Source: Candidatus Gastranaerophilales bacterium (GTDB lineage Bacteria > Cyanobacteriota > Vampirovibrionia > Gastranaerophilales > Gastranaerophilaceae). From it: DNA of 64,000 bases. Of this stretch, positions 17,698 through 25,031 are shown piece after piece. Below the pieces are notes generated by a model. The model saw nothing but the letters and a program-made list of their open reading frames with translations, ran no database searches and was not told the DNA's origin. Position 1 is the first letter of the stretch, and each line of letters begins with the position of its first letter. The position numbers and the translations under genes were made by a program. The stretch lies in assembly GCA_944323035.1 (NCBI GenBank), contig CALUQY010000005.1, positions 30,880 through 94,879 of the forward strand. The letters are read 5' to 3'.

Positions 17698-18867
17698 ATG
17701 AAAGTATCTGAAAGATTAGAAAAAATTCCGCCGTACCTTTTTGCCGAAATTGACAGAAAAATTGCAGAGGCAAAAGCTAAAGGCGCTGATGTTATAAGTC
17801 TTGGGATAGGTGATCCTGACACCCCGACGCTTCCGCCGGTTGTAGAGGCTATGCATAAAGCCATTGACAACCCTGCAAACCATGATTATCCTCCTTATAA
17901 CGGCACTCCGGCGTTTAGAAAGGCTGCGTGTGACTGGATGAATAAACGTTTCGGCGTTGAACTGGATCCTGATACTGAAATGCTTGCAAATATCGGGTCA
18001 AAAGAAGCAATTGCGCACGTATTTTTTGCATTTGTTGATAAAGGAGATTATACACTGATTCCTGACCCGGGGTATCCGGTTTATAAAAATGCGACGATTT
18101 TTGCGGGCGGAACTCCTTTTTCAATGCCGCTTCTGGAAGAAAACGGCTACTTACCTGATTTTGATAAAATTCCGGAAGATGTTGCAAAAAAATCAAAACT
18201 TATGTTCTTAAATTATCCGAACAACCCGACCGGTGCTGTTTGTGATTTGGAATTCCTTAAAAAAGCCGTTGATTTTTGTAAAAAATATGACATTCTGCTG
18301 TGTTCAGATCAGGCATACTGCGAAATGACTTATGACGGATATATTGCACCGTCTGTTTTACAGGTAGAAGGCGGCAAAGACGTTGCGCTGGAATTCTATT
18401 CGCATTCAAAATCTTATAATATGACCGGCTGGCGTGTCGGCTGGGTTTGCGGGAATAAGGATGCTGTAAAAGCGCTCGGTACAATCAAAAATAATATCGA
18501 CAGCGGTACGTTTAAAGCTATTCAGGAAGCCGCAATTGCAGCGTTTAATGTTGATAAGTCATATATAGATAAGTTGAATAAAATGTATCAGGAACGTCGT
18601 GATGCCGCAGAAGAAGGGCTGCGGGAACTCGGTTGGAATATCAAACCTTCAAAAGCGACTTTCTACCTCTGGCTTCCGGTGCCGAAAGGTATGACAAGCG
18701 AGGAATTTGTAACATTGATGCTTGAAAAAGCAAGTATTGTCGTTCCGCCGGGAAATGGTTACGGTAAATACGGGGAAGGCTATTTCCGTGTAGCGCTTAC
18801 AAAAGATGTTGATACAATTAAAAAATGTATTCAACGTATGAAAGATGCAGGAATAAGGTATGAATAG
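17698..18867 (+). CDS. dapL: LL-diaminopimelate aminotransferase DapL
   Basis: DapL converts tetrahydrodipicolinate straight to LL-diaminopimelate, the one-step branch of lysine and peptidoglycan precursor synthesis found in cyanobacteria, chlamydiae and some anaerobes. The 389-residue fold-type I PLP enzyme shows SLGIGDPDTPTLP, YPPYNGTPAFR, NYPNNPTGA and the Schiff-base lysine in SHSKSYNMTGWRVGW. A related aminotransferase of the AspC family is possible, but the N-terminus fits DapL. RBS AGAGGAG precedes the start. A hairpin overlaps its stop. Confidence 0.88.
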   Translation: MKVSERLEKIPPYLFAEIDRKIAEAKAKGADVISLGIGDPDTPTLPPVVEAMHKAIDNPANHDYPPYNGTPAFRKAACDWMNKRFGVELDPDTEMLANIGSKEAIAHVFFAFVDKGDYTLIPDPGYPVYKNATIFAGGTPFSMPLLEENGYLPDFDKIPEDVAKKSKLMFLNYPNNPTGAVCDLEFLKKAVDFCKKYDILLCSDQAYCEMTYDGYIAPSVLQVEGGKDVALEFYSHSKSYNMTGWRVGWVCGNKDAVKALGTIKNNIDSGTFKAIQEAAIAAFNVDKSYIDKLNKMYQERRDAAEEGLRELGWNIKPSKATFYLWLPVPKGMTSEEFVTLMLEKASIVVPPGNGYGKYGEGYFRVALTKDVDTIKKCIQRMKDAGIRYE

Positions 18868-18887
18868 GCGGCTAATCCCGCCTATTC
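18862..18887 (+). terminator. Terminator-like hairpin after dapL
   Basis: GAATAGGCGG and CCGCCTATTC form a ten-base stem with a six-base loop that includes the dapL stop codon; the T-run is weak (TCTCTTG) and runs into a cassette-type promoter. Confidence 0.55.
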
Positions 18888-18889
18888 TC

Positions 18890-18918
18890 TTGACATAACT
18901 AAAAATATGGTACATAAC
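18890..18918 (+). promoter_or_regulatory. Extra cassette-type promoter upstream of cassette B
   Basis: TTGACA (18890-18895), 17-base spacer ending AATATGGTA, and CATAAC (18913-18918). It matches the pilin promoters and is followed by the small hairpin CCGCCGGTCAAGGCGG, 72 bases before the promoter of cassette B proper. It may be the remnant of a lost cassette or a second promoter. Confidence 0.65.
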
Positions 18919-18961
18919 CGCCGGTCAAGGCGGTTTCCTAATTAGACCCTTGCTATCGGTA

Positions 18962-18990
18962 TTGACTAAAATTGAAAAATGGTAAATAAT
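18962..18990 (+). promoter_or_regulatory. Promoter of prepilin cassette B
   Basis: TTGACT (18962-18967), 17-base spacer ending AAAATGGTA, and AATAAT (18985-18990). Confidence 0.7.
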
Positions 18991-19030
18991 AGAATAGGCA
19001 ATAAGTCGTTATTGTCGAATGGACGATAAA

Positions 19031-19148
19031 AGTTAATAAGTTAATCAGTTAAAAAGTTAATAAGGAAAATAAGGAATATGACGGAATTGACGAGAATAAA
19101 TCCGGATAAAATTCCATAATCCTAATTAACTGATTAACTCATTAACTA
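19031..19148 (+). repeat. Long inverted repeat of AGTTAATA-type units in cassette B 5' leader
   Basis: Several AGTTAATAAG / AGTTAATCAG units at the left face TTAACTGATTAACTCATTAACT at the right. The unit sequence differs from that of cassettes A and C but the architecture is the same: one long hairpin between promoter and leader ATG. Confidence 0.7.
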
Positions 19149-19174
19149 GAAAAAAAGAAAGGATGGAAGAACTT

Positions 19175-19240
19175 ATGAAAAACCGAAGAGTAAGCATTAA
19201 TGCAGGGGGGGGGGGGGCCTCTCTTAACAGGCACAATTGA
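19175..19240 (+). CDS. Leader ORF of cassette B containing the poly-G tract
   Basis: ATG 19175 lies behind the conserved GAAAGGATGGAAGAACTT and reads MKNRRVSINAGGGG, then with 13 G ends at TGA 19238-19240. With 12 or 15 G the same ATG reads through 103 open codons of repeat-derived sequence into the prepilin motif at 19527. The lysine/arginine-rich start is what a prepilin leader peptide should look like. Confidence 0.6.
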   Translation: MKNRRVSINAGGGGASLNRHN

Positions 19241-20474
19241 GGAGTCGCAAGCCTTTAATTGTCATGCTGAACTCCGCTCGCTCGCGCAATTCGGGATGAC
19301 ACTGGCCGAGCCAGTTCTACAATTGGCACCGAGCGACTGTACGACGAAAGAAGTAAGCGTGAAGGCTGAAAAGTATTTGTCATTGCGAGCCGACGAATGT
19401 CGGCGTGGCAATCCAGTTGAGGTCGCCACGAGATTGACTGGATCGCCACGGGCTTCCGCCCTCGCGATGACACCGACTGAGTCGGTTCTATGTTTGGTCA
19501 ACAGGCTGTCGGTCAAGAAATGTGCATTTACCATGGCTGAAATATTATTATCCCTGACGATAATCGGTGTGGTGGCTGCGATAACGCTTCCGAGCCTAAC
19601 CGGAAATATCAATGAACGCACATGGAATACGCAAAGAAAAGCCCTTTATGCGCGCTTTAGTCAGGCAATTGCCCTGATGCCGGCGTTGAATGGTTATGGA
19701 ACTCTTACAGAGGATGCGTCAGGAAGCGTGATTGAAGACACTGCCGCAGAAACATTTGTAACAAACGGGCTTGCTAAAGTTCTTAAAATTAATAATATTT
19801 GTGACAGCGAACACCTGCCGGATTGCGGACTTCCGGACAAAATTACACCTTTTGCCGGAACACAAATTGATTTCCCGCAGGATTTGGCTGAACTGAATCC
19901 GCAAAATACCAGTGTATATGTGACGGATGTTCCTTCCGGCGGGTATACCACCTGGTCTTATTCCCAAATTAACTCAAAAGCTGCCGGTTTCGAAACCGCA
20001 AACGGGGAAAGCATTGCGGTTTATTATAATCCAAGATGTACAACACTGCTTGCAGAAGCAAATGATGTTTATGCTCAGCAAAAAATGTGTGCAAATTTTG
20101 TATATGACCTTAATGGACGAAAAGGCCCGAATACATTTGGTAAGGATATTGGTGTGATTTCGGTGCTTTATCCGACTGACAGTCTTGTGGTTGCACCTAT
20201 TCCGCATACGCAGGATGCATCTGGTGCGGTTACGCCTGACGCTATAAGCGGGGTTTGTAAAAATCAGGATGCTGAATACCGGATGCCTACAAAAGAAGAA
20301 TTGGCTTCGTTATTCTTTAATAAGAATATTATTGGTAATATGAATGCAGTAAGATACTGGTCATCTTCGCTGTCGTCGTCAATTGATGAAGCATGGTATA
20401 CAAGTTTTATAACAGGTTTGATGCGGCATGATCCTCATTGGCCTAATAATCCGGTACGCTGCGTAAAACGGTAA
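19200..20474 (+). CDS. Prepilin-like protein, cassette B, with repeat-expanded leader
   Basis: From ATG 19200 the frame reads MQGGGGPLLTG through palindromic-repeat sequence to CA|FTMAEILLSLTIIG (Phe codon 19527). The mature part would be 315 residues with the loop DLNGRKGPNTFGKD and a C-terminal region YRMPTKEELASLF...YWSSSLSSS...AWYTSF...VRCVKR that resembles DUF1566 / lectin-like domains. ATG 19200 has no RBS; the conserved leader ATG at 19175 is the likely true start but is out of frame at the present tract length. A strong terminator follows. Related to cassettes A, C and D. Confidence 0.78.
   Translation: MQGGGGPLLTGTIEESQAFNCHAELRSLAQFGMTLAEPVLQLAPSDCTTKEVSVKAEKYLSLRADECRRGNPVEVATRLTGSPRASALAMTPTESVLCLVNRLSVKKCAFTMAEILLSLTIIGVVAAITLPSLTGNINERTWNTQRKALYARFSQAIALMPALNGYGTLTEDASGSVIEDTAAETFVTNGLAKVLKINNICDSEHLPDCGLPDKITPFAGTQIDFPQDLAELNPQNTSVYVTDVPSGGYTTWSYSQINSKAAGFETANGESIAVYYNPRCTTLLAEANDVYAQQKMCANFVYDLNGRKGPNTFGKDIGVISVLYPTDSLVVAPIPHTQDASGAVTPDAISGVCKNQDAEYRMPTKEELASLFFNKNIIGNMNAVRYWSSSLSSSIDEAWYTSFITGLMRHDPHWPNNPVRCVKR
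19205..19217 (+). repeat. Homopolymeric G tract (13 G) in cassette B
   Basis: Thirteen G followed by CCTCTCTTAACAGG. Frame rule: a multiple of three G joins the leader ATG to the pilin frame; 13 does not. Confidence 0.88.
19302..19314. repeat. Palindromic module with covarying arms (cassette B)
   Basis: CTGGCCGAGCCAG followed by TTCTACAATTGG. Its arms differ from CCGACTGAGTCGG but remain complementary, and the 3' flank is similar. Confidence 0.55.
19467..19669 (+). repeat. 203-bp block identical to cassette A
   Basis: Partner of 15523-15725. It includes the palindrome CCGACTGAGTCGG at 19473-19485 and the coding sequence for the prepilin helix. Confidence 0.9.
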
Positions 20475-20505
20475 TAAAAAAGCCCCGAAGGAATCGGGGC
20501 TTTTG
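20475..20505. terminator. Bidirectional intrinsic terminator between cassette B and proS
   Basis: AAAAGCCCCGA / TCGGGGCTTTT stem with a short AGGAA loop, flanked by A and T runs. Confidence 0.93.
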
Positions 20506-20506
20506 T

Positions 20507-22243
20507 TTATTTTGCCAGTGCTTTTTGAACTTCTGTTACAACTTTTTCGATTGCAGCCTCAGGCTTTAAATTTTCCATTTCGCCGGTTGAACGGGTTTTG
20601 AATTCTACAAGACCGTCCGCTATCGTTTTCCCGACTGTAATTCTAAATGGGAAGCCGATTAAATCTGCATCTTTGAATTTAACCCCCGGTCTTTCGTCAC
20701 GGTCGTCAATGACAGCTTCAATTCCGGCTTTTAAAAGATTATTGTAAATCTCTTCTGCTACTTTCATCTGGGTTTCGTCTTTAACGCTTACCGGAATTAC
20801 TATTGCATGATATGGCGCAATTGCAATCGGCCATTTGATACCATGTTCATCGTTATGTGCTTCAACTGCCGCAGCTGCGGTTCTTGAAATCCCGATACCG
20901 TAGCAGCCCATAATATAAGGTTTGGTTTTGCCGTCTACATCTGCATAAACTGCATTCATCGGTTTTGAATATTTAGTTCCAAGCTTGAAGATGTTGCCGA
21001 CTTCTATGCCTTTTGTAACGAAAAGCGGTTGACCGCATTGAGGGCAGAAATCCCCCTTTTCAACAAGTCTTATGTCTGTAACGATTTCCGGCATTTCAAT
21101 ATCAACTCCGAAATTCGCGCCGGCCATGTGTTTGTCTTTCCGGTTTACTCCGACAACAAAATTTTTCATCCCGCGAACGGTTTCATCGGCAACAATTGTT
21201 ACATTTTTCATTCCGTTCGGTCCGATGAAGCCTTTTTCTGCATCAAATCCGTTTTGCTGCATTAATTCTTCAATTTCACCGGCAACGGCAATTCTGATAT
21301 CATTAGCGCCGACGGCGTTCATTAATTTTGTTTCCTCGACGGTTCTATCTGCGCGAATTAGTGCTAAAACAGGTTTTTTGTCCGCAATATAGACAAGAGT
21401 TTTTAATATTACGGTCGGCTCAATATTTAAAAATTCGCACAATTCCTCTATTGAATGCGTATTTGGCGTGTCAATAATTTCAGCTTTTTCCCATTTTCCG
21501 ACAGTATTCACCGGAGGAAGTTTAGATATTGCATGGTTGGAGTTCGCGGAATAGTCGCAGGAATTGCAATAGAAAACATCATTTTCGCCGGCGTCACCGT
21601 CAGTGATTACCATAAATTCGTGCGAAACGCTTCCGCCGATTGCGCCTGAATCTGACTGAACCATTTTTGTATCAAGTCCGCAGCGTTTGAAAATTCTTGT
21701 GTAAGCGCGTGCCATATTTTGATATTCTTTATCCAGTCCTTCTTCTGTTGTATCAAAACTGTAGGCGTCTTTCATAATAAATTCTCTGCCTCTCAAAAGT
21801 CCGTATCTCGGGCGTACTTCATCGCGGAATTTGGACTGAATTTGATATAAGTTAACAGGCATTTGCTTGTAAGATTTTATGATATCGCGTGCAATTGAGG
21901 TGATGACCTCTTCGTGTGTTGGTCCAAGGCACATAACACGGTCGTGGCGGTCTTTAAGCCGCATAAGTTCTTTACCGTAAGCATCCCACCTGCCGGATTC
22001 CTGCCAGAGTTCCTGCGGCTGAACAAACGGCATTAAAAGTTCCTGCGCGCCTGCATCGTCCATTTCTTCGCGTACAATAGTTTCAACCTTTTTTAACACT
22101 CTCCACATAAGCGGTAAAAAGTTATATACACCGCTGGTGAGTTTTCTGATGTAGCCTGCGCGTGCAAGCATCTTATGTGAAATAACTTCCGCATCTGACG
22201 GAAATTCTCTCAAAGTTTGTACGAATAATTTTGACATTTTCAT
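20507..22243 (-). CDS. proS: Prolyl-tRNA synthetase (bacterial type with editing insertion)
   Basis: ProRS charges tRNA-Pro. The 578-residue class II enzyme shows motif 1/2 regions (LCLGPTHEEVITSIARD, QIQSKFRDEVRPRYGLLRGREFIMKDAYSFD), a YbaK-like editing insertion between motifs 2 and 3 (about residues 230-390), motif 3 (MGCYGIGISRT) and a C-terminal anticodon-binding domain (PYHAIVIPVS). The length is typical of the long bacterial form. RBS AGAGGA sits nine bases before the ATG. It is divergent from the cassette C promoter. Confidence 0.96.
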   Translation of the reverse strand: MKMSKLFVQTLREFPSDAEVISHKMLARAGYIRKLTSGVYNFLPLMWRVLKKVETIVREEMDDAGAQELLMPFVQPQELWQESGRWDAYGKELMRLKDRHDRVMCLGPTHEEVITSIARDIIKSYKQMPVNLYQIQSKFRDEVRPRYGLLRGREFIMKDAYSFDTTEEGLDKEYQNMARAYTRIFKRCGLDTKMVQSDSGAIGGSVSHEFMVITDGDAGENDVFYCNSCDYSANSNHAISKLPPVNTVGKWEKAEIIDTPNTHSIEELCEFLNIEPTVILKTLVYIADKKPVLALIRADRTVEETKLMNAVGANDIRIAVAGEIEELMQQNGFDAEKGFIGPNGMKNVTIVADETVRGMKNFVVGVNRKDKHMAGANFGVDIEMPEIVTDIRLVEKGDFCPQCGQPLFVTKGIEVGNIFKLGTKYSKPMNAVYADVDGKTKPYIMGCYGIGISRTAAAAVEAHNDEHGIKWPIAIAPYHAIVIPVSVKDETQMKVAEEIYNNLLKAGIEAVIDDRDERPGVKFKDADLIGFPFRITVGKTIADGLVEFKTRSTGEMENLKPEAAIEKVVTEVQKALAK

Positions 22244-22295
22244 AATGTGTATTCCTCTGTTTCTATTTTAATATTTTAATGTTAACACAAAAATA

Positions 22296-22324
22296 TTGAC
22301 ATAACCTAAAACATGTTACATAAT
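22296..22324 (+). promoter_or_regulatory. Promoter of prepilin cassette C
   Basis: TTGACA (22296-22301), 17-base spacer ending AAACATGTTA, CATAAT (22319-22324). Confidence 0.8.
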
Positions 22325-22330
22325 GAAGAA

Positions 22331-22429
22331 GGCAATAAGGCAATAAGAGAATAAGGCAATAAGTCGTAATGACCGAATGGAAGAAAAATAGTCCTATTGC
22401 CATAATGCCCTATTGACCTATTGCCTTAT
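22331..22429 (+). repeat. Long inverted repeat of GGCAATAA units in cassette C 5' leader
   Basis: Nearly the same as the cassette A structure: tandem GGCAATAAG units, a spacer, then CTATTGCC / TATTGCCTTAT units in reverse orientation. Confidence 0.72.
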
Positions 22430-22450
22430 AACAAAGAAAGGATGGAAAGA

Positions 22451-22519
22451 ATGAAAAACCGCAGGAATGTATTAACAAATGCAGGGGGGGGGGGGGCCTC
22501 TCTTAACAGGCACAATTGA
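22451..22519 (+). CDS. Leader ORF of cassette C containing the poly-G tract
   Basis: ATG 22451 lies behind the conserved GAAAGGATGGAAAGA and reads MKNRRNVLTNAGGGG, ending at TGA 22517-22519 with 13 G. With 12 or 15 G it would continue through 253 open codons to the prepilin motif at 23256. Confidence 0.6.
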   Translation: MKNRRNVLTNAGGGGASLNRHN

Positions 22520-24248
22520 GGAGTCGAAAGCCTATAATTGTCATTCTGAACTCTGCTCGCTCGCGCAATTCGGGATGACACCGGCTGAGGCCGCAGAGCG
22601 GCATCCACAAAGCGACCCGAGTGGGAATTTAACGAAAGAAGTAAGCACGAAGGCCGAAAAGTATTTGTCATTGCGAGCCGACGAATGTCGGCGTGGCAAT
22701 CCAGTCAAAAACGCCTCCCCCTCATGTCATTCCGAACTTGTTTCGGAATCTGTCCCACGTTACGAGCGGGTATCCAACGTTGGCCAGACCCTGAAACGAG
22801 TTCAGGGTGACAATATTTCGTCATTGCGAGCGGTCGGCGACCGCGCGGCAATCCATTCAACGTTGGTACTGCGCCTCGCGTTTTCTTGTTCGACTCGCGG
22901 AAAACGTGCCTACGTGCTTTCAGCACTCCGCACTCCGCTCGCTCACGCAAACGCTACCGCTCGCGCTTGCGGTCAAAAGCGTGCCGGCCAAGCCGGTCTT
23001 ATAACGTCGCGTTCAGTCGCTACAACGTATTGTGGATGTGCCTCAGGCACGCCGCGTCGCGCGCTCGACTCTACACAAGGCAAGCCTTGTTCTGTGGCTC
23101 TGCCCGGCTTGACCTTCACCATGGCCGCCCGGCTGAGCCGCTCGACTGAGTCGAGAGCCATAAAGGGTTTATGTGCTTACGGACGACGAATAGCATTTAC
23201 AATGGCCGCCCGGCTGAGCCGGTTCCATAATGGGTTGGTCGGCTTACGGTCAGCGTTCACAATGGCAGAGATATTATTATCCCTCACGATAATCGGTGTG
23301 GTTGCAGCGATAACGCTTCCGTCACTTACAGGCAACATTAATGAACGCACGTGGAACACGCAAAGAAAAGCACTTTATGCACGCTTCAGTCAGGCGATAG
23401 CCCTGATGCCCTCGTTAAATGGTTATGGAACTTATTCAGAAGAAACGGATTCTTCCGGTTCAATTTCTATAACAGATAATGTCGCGGAAACCTTTGTCAC
23501 AGCAGGGCTTTCTAAAGTTCTAAAAATTAATAACATTTGTGATAGCGACCACATCCGGGATTGCGGTATAGCATCAAAAATTGTTTCACTAAAAGGCACT
23601 ACTATCGAAACGGAAAATATTAAAGATCTACAGGGGTTAAATGGCAGCATGGTTGGAAGTATTGCTACTACTTCTACGATAAAGGCAGGCTATAACATAA
23701 ATAATACAAAGGCTGCGGCCTTTGAAACTGCAAATGGTGAAAGTATTCTTGTCTATTATGTGCCTAATTGCGTTGGTAATATGAAGGAAACAACATTTAC
23801 CGGTAATTCTGATACTGGCAGATTTTATATTCAACAACGCGTATGTGCTAATTTTATCTTTGATTTGAACGGTAATAAAGGGCCGAACACTGTCGGCAAA
23901 GATATCGGGTTTATGACTGCGTTTTATCCTTATGATGCTCAATTAGCAGCACCATACCCTGCGATAAATTATGTAAACAATTTAGAAATTAATTCCGAAA
24001 CTTTAACGACTGCACTGAAATATTGTAGTGAAACTTTTAATGGTGAATATCGTCTGGCGAAAATTGATGAATTGTCCTCTATGTTTGTAAATAATAAATT
24101 GATTGACGCTCAAAATATTGGTGGACATTTTGTTTCTTCAGATAAACAGCCGGAAAAATTAAATTCCATTTATCCGCGATATTCGCAATCTTTAACTAGC
24201 GGTGAACGCGAAGAAACCGGTGCTAGAGCGTGGTGTGTAAAACGCTAA
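22479..24248 (+). CDS. Prepilin-like protein, cassette C, with 253-codon repeat-derived leader
   Basis: The frame runs 589 codons from ATG 22479. Codons for about residues 7-259 are translated palindromic repeats, rich in Arg, Ser and Ala and unlike any pilin. They include two copies of FTMAARLSR (Phe codons 23115 and 23196) before the true AFTMAEILLSL (Phe 23256). The mature part would be 330 residues with DLNGNKGPNTVGKD and a C-terminal stretch ending RAWCVKR; this tail is the most divergent of the four. ATG 22479 has no RBS; the leader ATG at 22451 is likelier but off-phase. Base composition of the leader is far richer in GC than its neighbours. Confidence 0.75.
   Translation: MQGGGGPLLTGTIEESKAYNCHSELCSLAQFGMTPAEAAERHPQSDPSGNLTKEVSTKAEKYLSLRADECRRGNPVKNASPSCHSELVSESVPRYERVSNVGQTLKRVQGDNISSLRAVGDRAAIHSTLVLRLAFSCSTRGKRAYVLSALRTPLAHANATARACGQKRAGQAGLITSRSVATTYCGCASGTPRRALDSTQGKPCSVALPGLTFTMAARLSRSTESRAIKGLCAYGRRIAFTMAARLSRFHNGLVGLRSAFTMAEILLSLTIIGVVAAITLPSLTGNINERTWNTQRKALYARFSQAIALMPSLNGYGTYSEETDSSGSISITDNVAETFVTAGLSKVLKINNICDSDHIRDCGIASKIVSLKGTTIETENIKDLQGLNGSMVGSIATTSTIKAGYNINNTKAAAFETANGESILVYYVPNCVGNMKETTFTGNSDTGRFYIQQRVCANFIFDLNGNKGPNTVGKDIGFMTAFYPYDAQLAAPYPAINYVNNLEINSETLTTALKYCSETFNGEYRLAKIDELSSMFVNNKLIDAQNIGGHFVSSDKQPEKLNSIYPRYSQSLTSGEREETGARAWCVKR
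22484..22496 (+). repeat. Homopolymeric G tract (13 G) in cassette C
   Basis: Thirteen G, same length and same 3' flank (CCTCTCTTAACAGG) as cassette B. Confidence 0.88.
22654..22860 (+). repeat. REP-like palindromic repeats inside the cassette C leader
   Basis: The stretch holds elements of the widespread 'GTCATTGCGAGC...GGCAATCCA' type (about 22667-22704 and 22818-22855) and a 'TGTCATTCCGAACT...GTTCAGGGTGACA' type (22724-22812), each an imperfect palindrome. The first type also occurs in the cassette B leader (19378-19415). All are read through in the pilin frame. Confidence 0.7.
22881..22936 (-). repeat. Inverted copy of the cassette A 5'-leader element
   Basis: Reverse complement of 15235-15292 with a few differences, including a compensated stem change in the central hairpin. 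Here it is coding sequence; in cassette A it lies upstream of the leader ATG. Confidence 0.55.
23130..23155. repeat. Two adjacent palindromic modules (cassette C)
   Basis: CGGCTGAGCCG (23130-23140) directly followed by CTCGACTGAGTCGAG (23141-23155), then AGCCATAAAGGG. Confidence 0.6.
23210..23222. repeat. CTGAG-core palindrome (cassette C)
   Basis: CCGGCTGAGCCGG followed by TTCCATAATGGG, directly after the second FTMA copy. Confidence 0.6.
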
Positions 24249-24276
24249 ATATAAATGTACCGTAAAAATCGGCGCA

Positions 24277-24305
24277 TTTACTTTTATTGCTAAATTTGTT
24301 ATAAT
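24277..24305 (+). promoter_or_regulatory. Promoter of the kinase/regulator operon, leaderless spacing
   Basis: TTTACT (24277-24282), 17-base spacer, TATAAT (24300-24305); six bases to the ATG at 24312 and no RBS. Confidence 0.6.
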
Positions 24306-24311
24306 CGGCTT

Positions 24312-25031
24312 ATGAGTGAGAATTTTCAAGAGGATTTTATTTCAACTGTAAGCCACGAGCTTAGAACCCCTCTGACTTCTATCAGGGGGTTTTCTCAAAC
24401 CATGCTTAATTCATGGGATAAGCTTGACGATGACAGCAAGAAAAAATTTCTGAAAATCATTGAGGAACAATCTAACCGTTTAATTCACCTTGTTGAAAAT
24501 ATGCTTGCCGTTACCAAACTACAGGCCTGCCATGAAAAGTTTCTTTTAAAAGAGGTTCATCCGCGGCAAATTATTGATACTGTTGTTGCAATTGTCAGCA
24601 ATCAGTACAAAAACAGAAAATTTTTGATTAATCAGTATAAAAATCTGCCTTCAATTCTCGTTGATGAGGATAAATTTCAACAGGTAATGACTAATTTAAT
24701 TGAAAATTCTGCAAAATATTCCTTTGAAAATACAACGATTACAGTTGATTTAACGCTTAAAGGTGATTTTGTTTCTATAAAAGTTTCAGATAACGGCTAC
24801 GGCATTGACGAGAAAGATTATAAAAAAATTTTTGAAAAGTTTTCACGGCTCGACAACCCGCTTACACGTCATGTGCAGGGCAACGGGCTGGGACTTTATA
24901 TTACGAAAAATCTCGTTGATAAAATGAACGGGAAAATTTTTGTAACTTCAAAAGACAATTTGACTACCTTTGAAGTTCTTTTTCCGGTTTATAGTATTGA
25001 AAGGCAGGCGGGTTCTAAATGCATACAGTAA
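24312..25031 (+). CDS. Soluble sensor histidine kinase core (HisKA + HATPase)
   Basis: This 239-residue protein is little more than a kinase core: the phospho-acceptor motif FISTVSHELRTPLTSIRG near the N-terminus, N-box NLIENSAKYS, G1 box VSDNGYGID, F-box KIFEKFSR and G2 GNGLGLYI. It has no membrane segment and no sensor domain, so the signal must come from a partner. Its 3' end overlaps the next gene by 13 bases, so the two form a two-gene operon and probably a signalling pair. The N-terminus starts just before the H-box, so a longer sensor part is not missing by misannotated start. Confidence 0.9.
   Translation: MSENFQEDFISTVSHELRTPLTSIRGFSQTMLNSWDKLDDDSKKKFLKIIEEQSNRLIHLVENMLAVTKLQACHEKFLLKEVHPRQIIDTVVAIVSNQYKNRKFLINQYKNLPSILVDEDKFQQVMTNLIENSAKYSFENTTITVDLTLKGDFVSIKVSDNGYGIDEKDYKKIFEKFSRLDNPLTRHVQGNGLGLYITKNLVDKMNGKIFVTSKDNLTTFEVLFPVYSIERQAGSKCIQ

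Noticed and set aside
22244..22295. Possible gene between proS and the cassette C promoter
   Set aside because: Only AT-rich sequence without an ORF; it likely holds the proS promoter.
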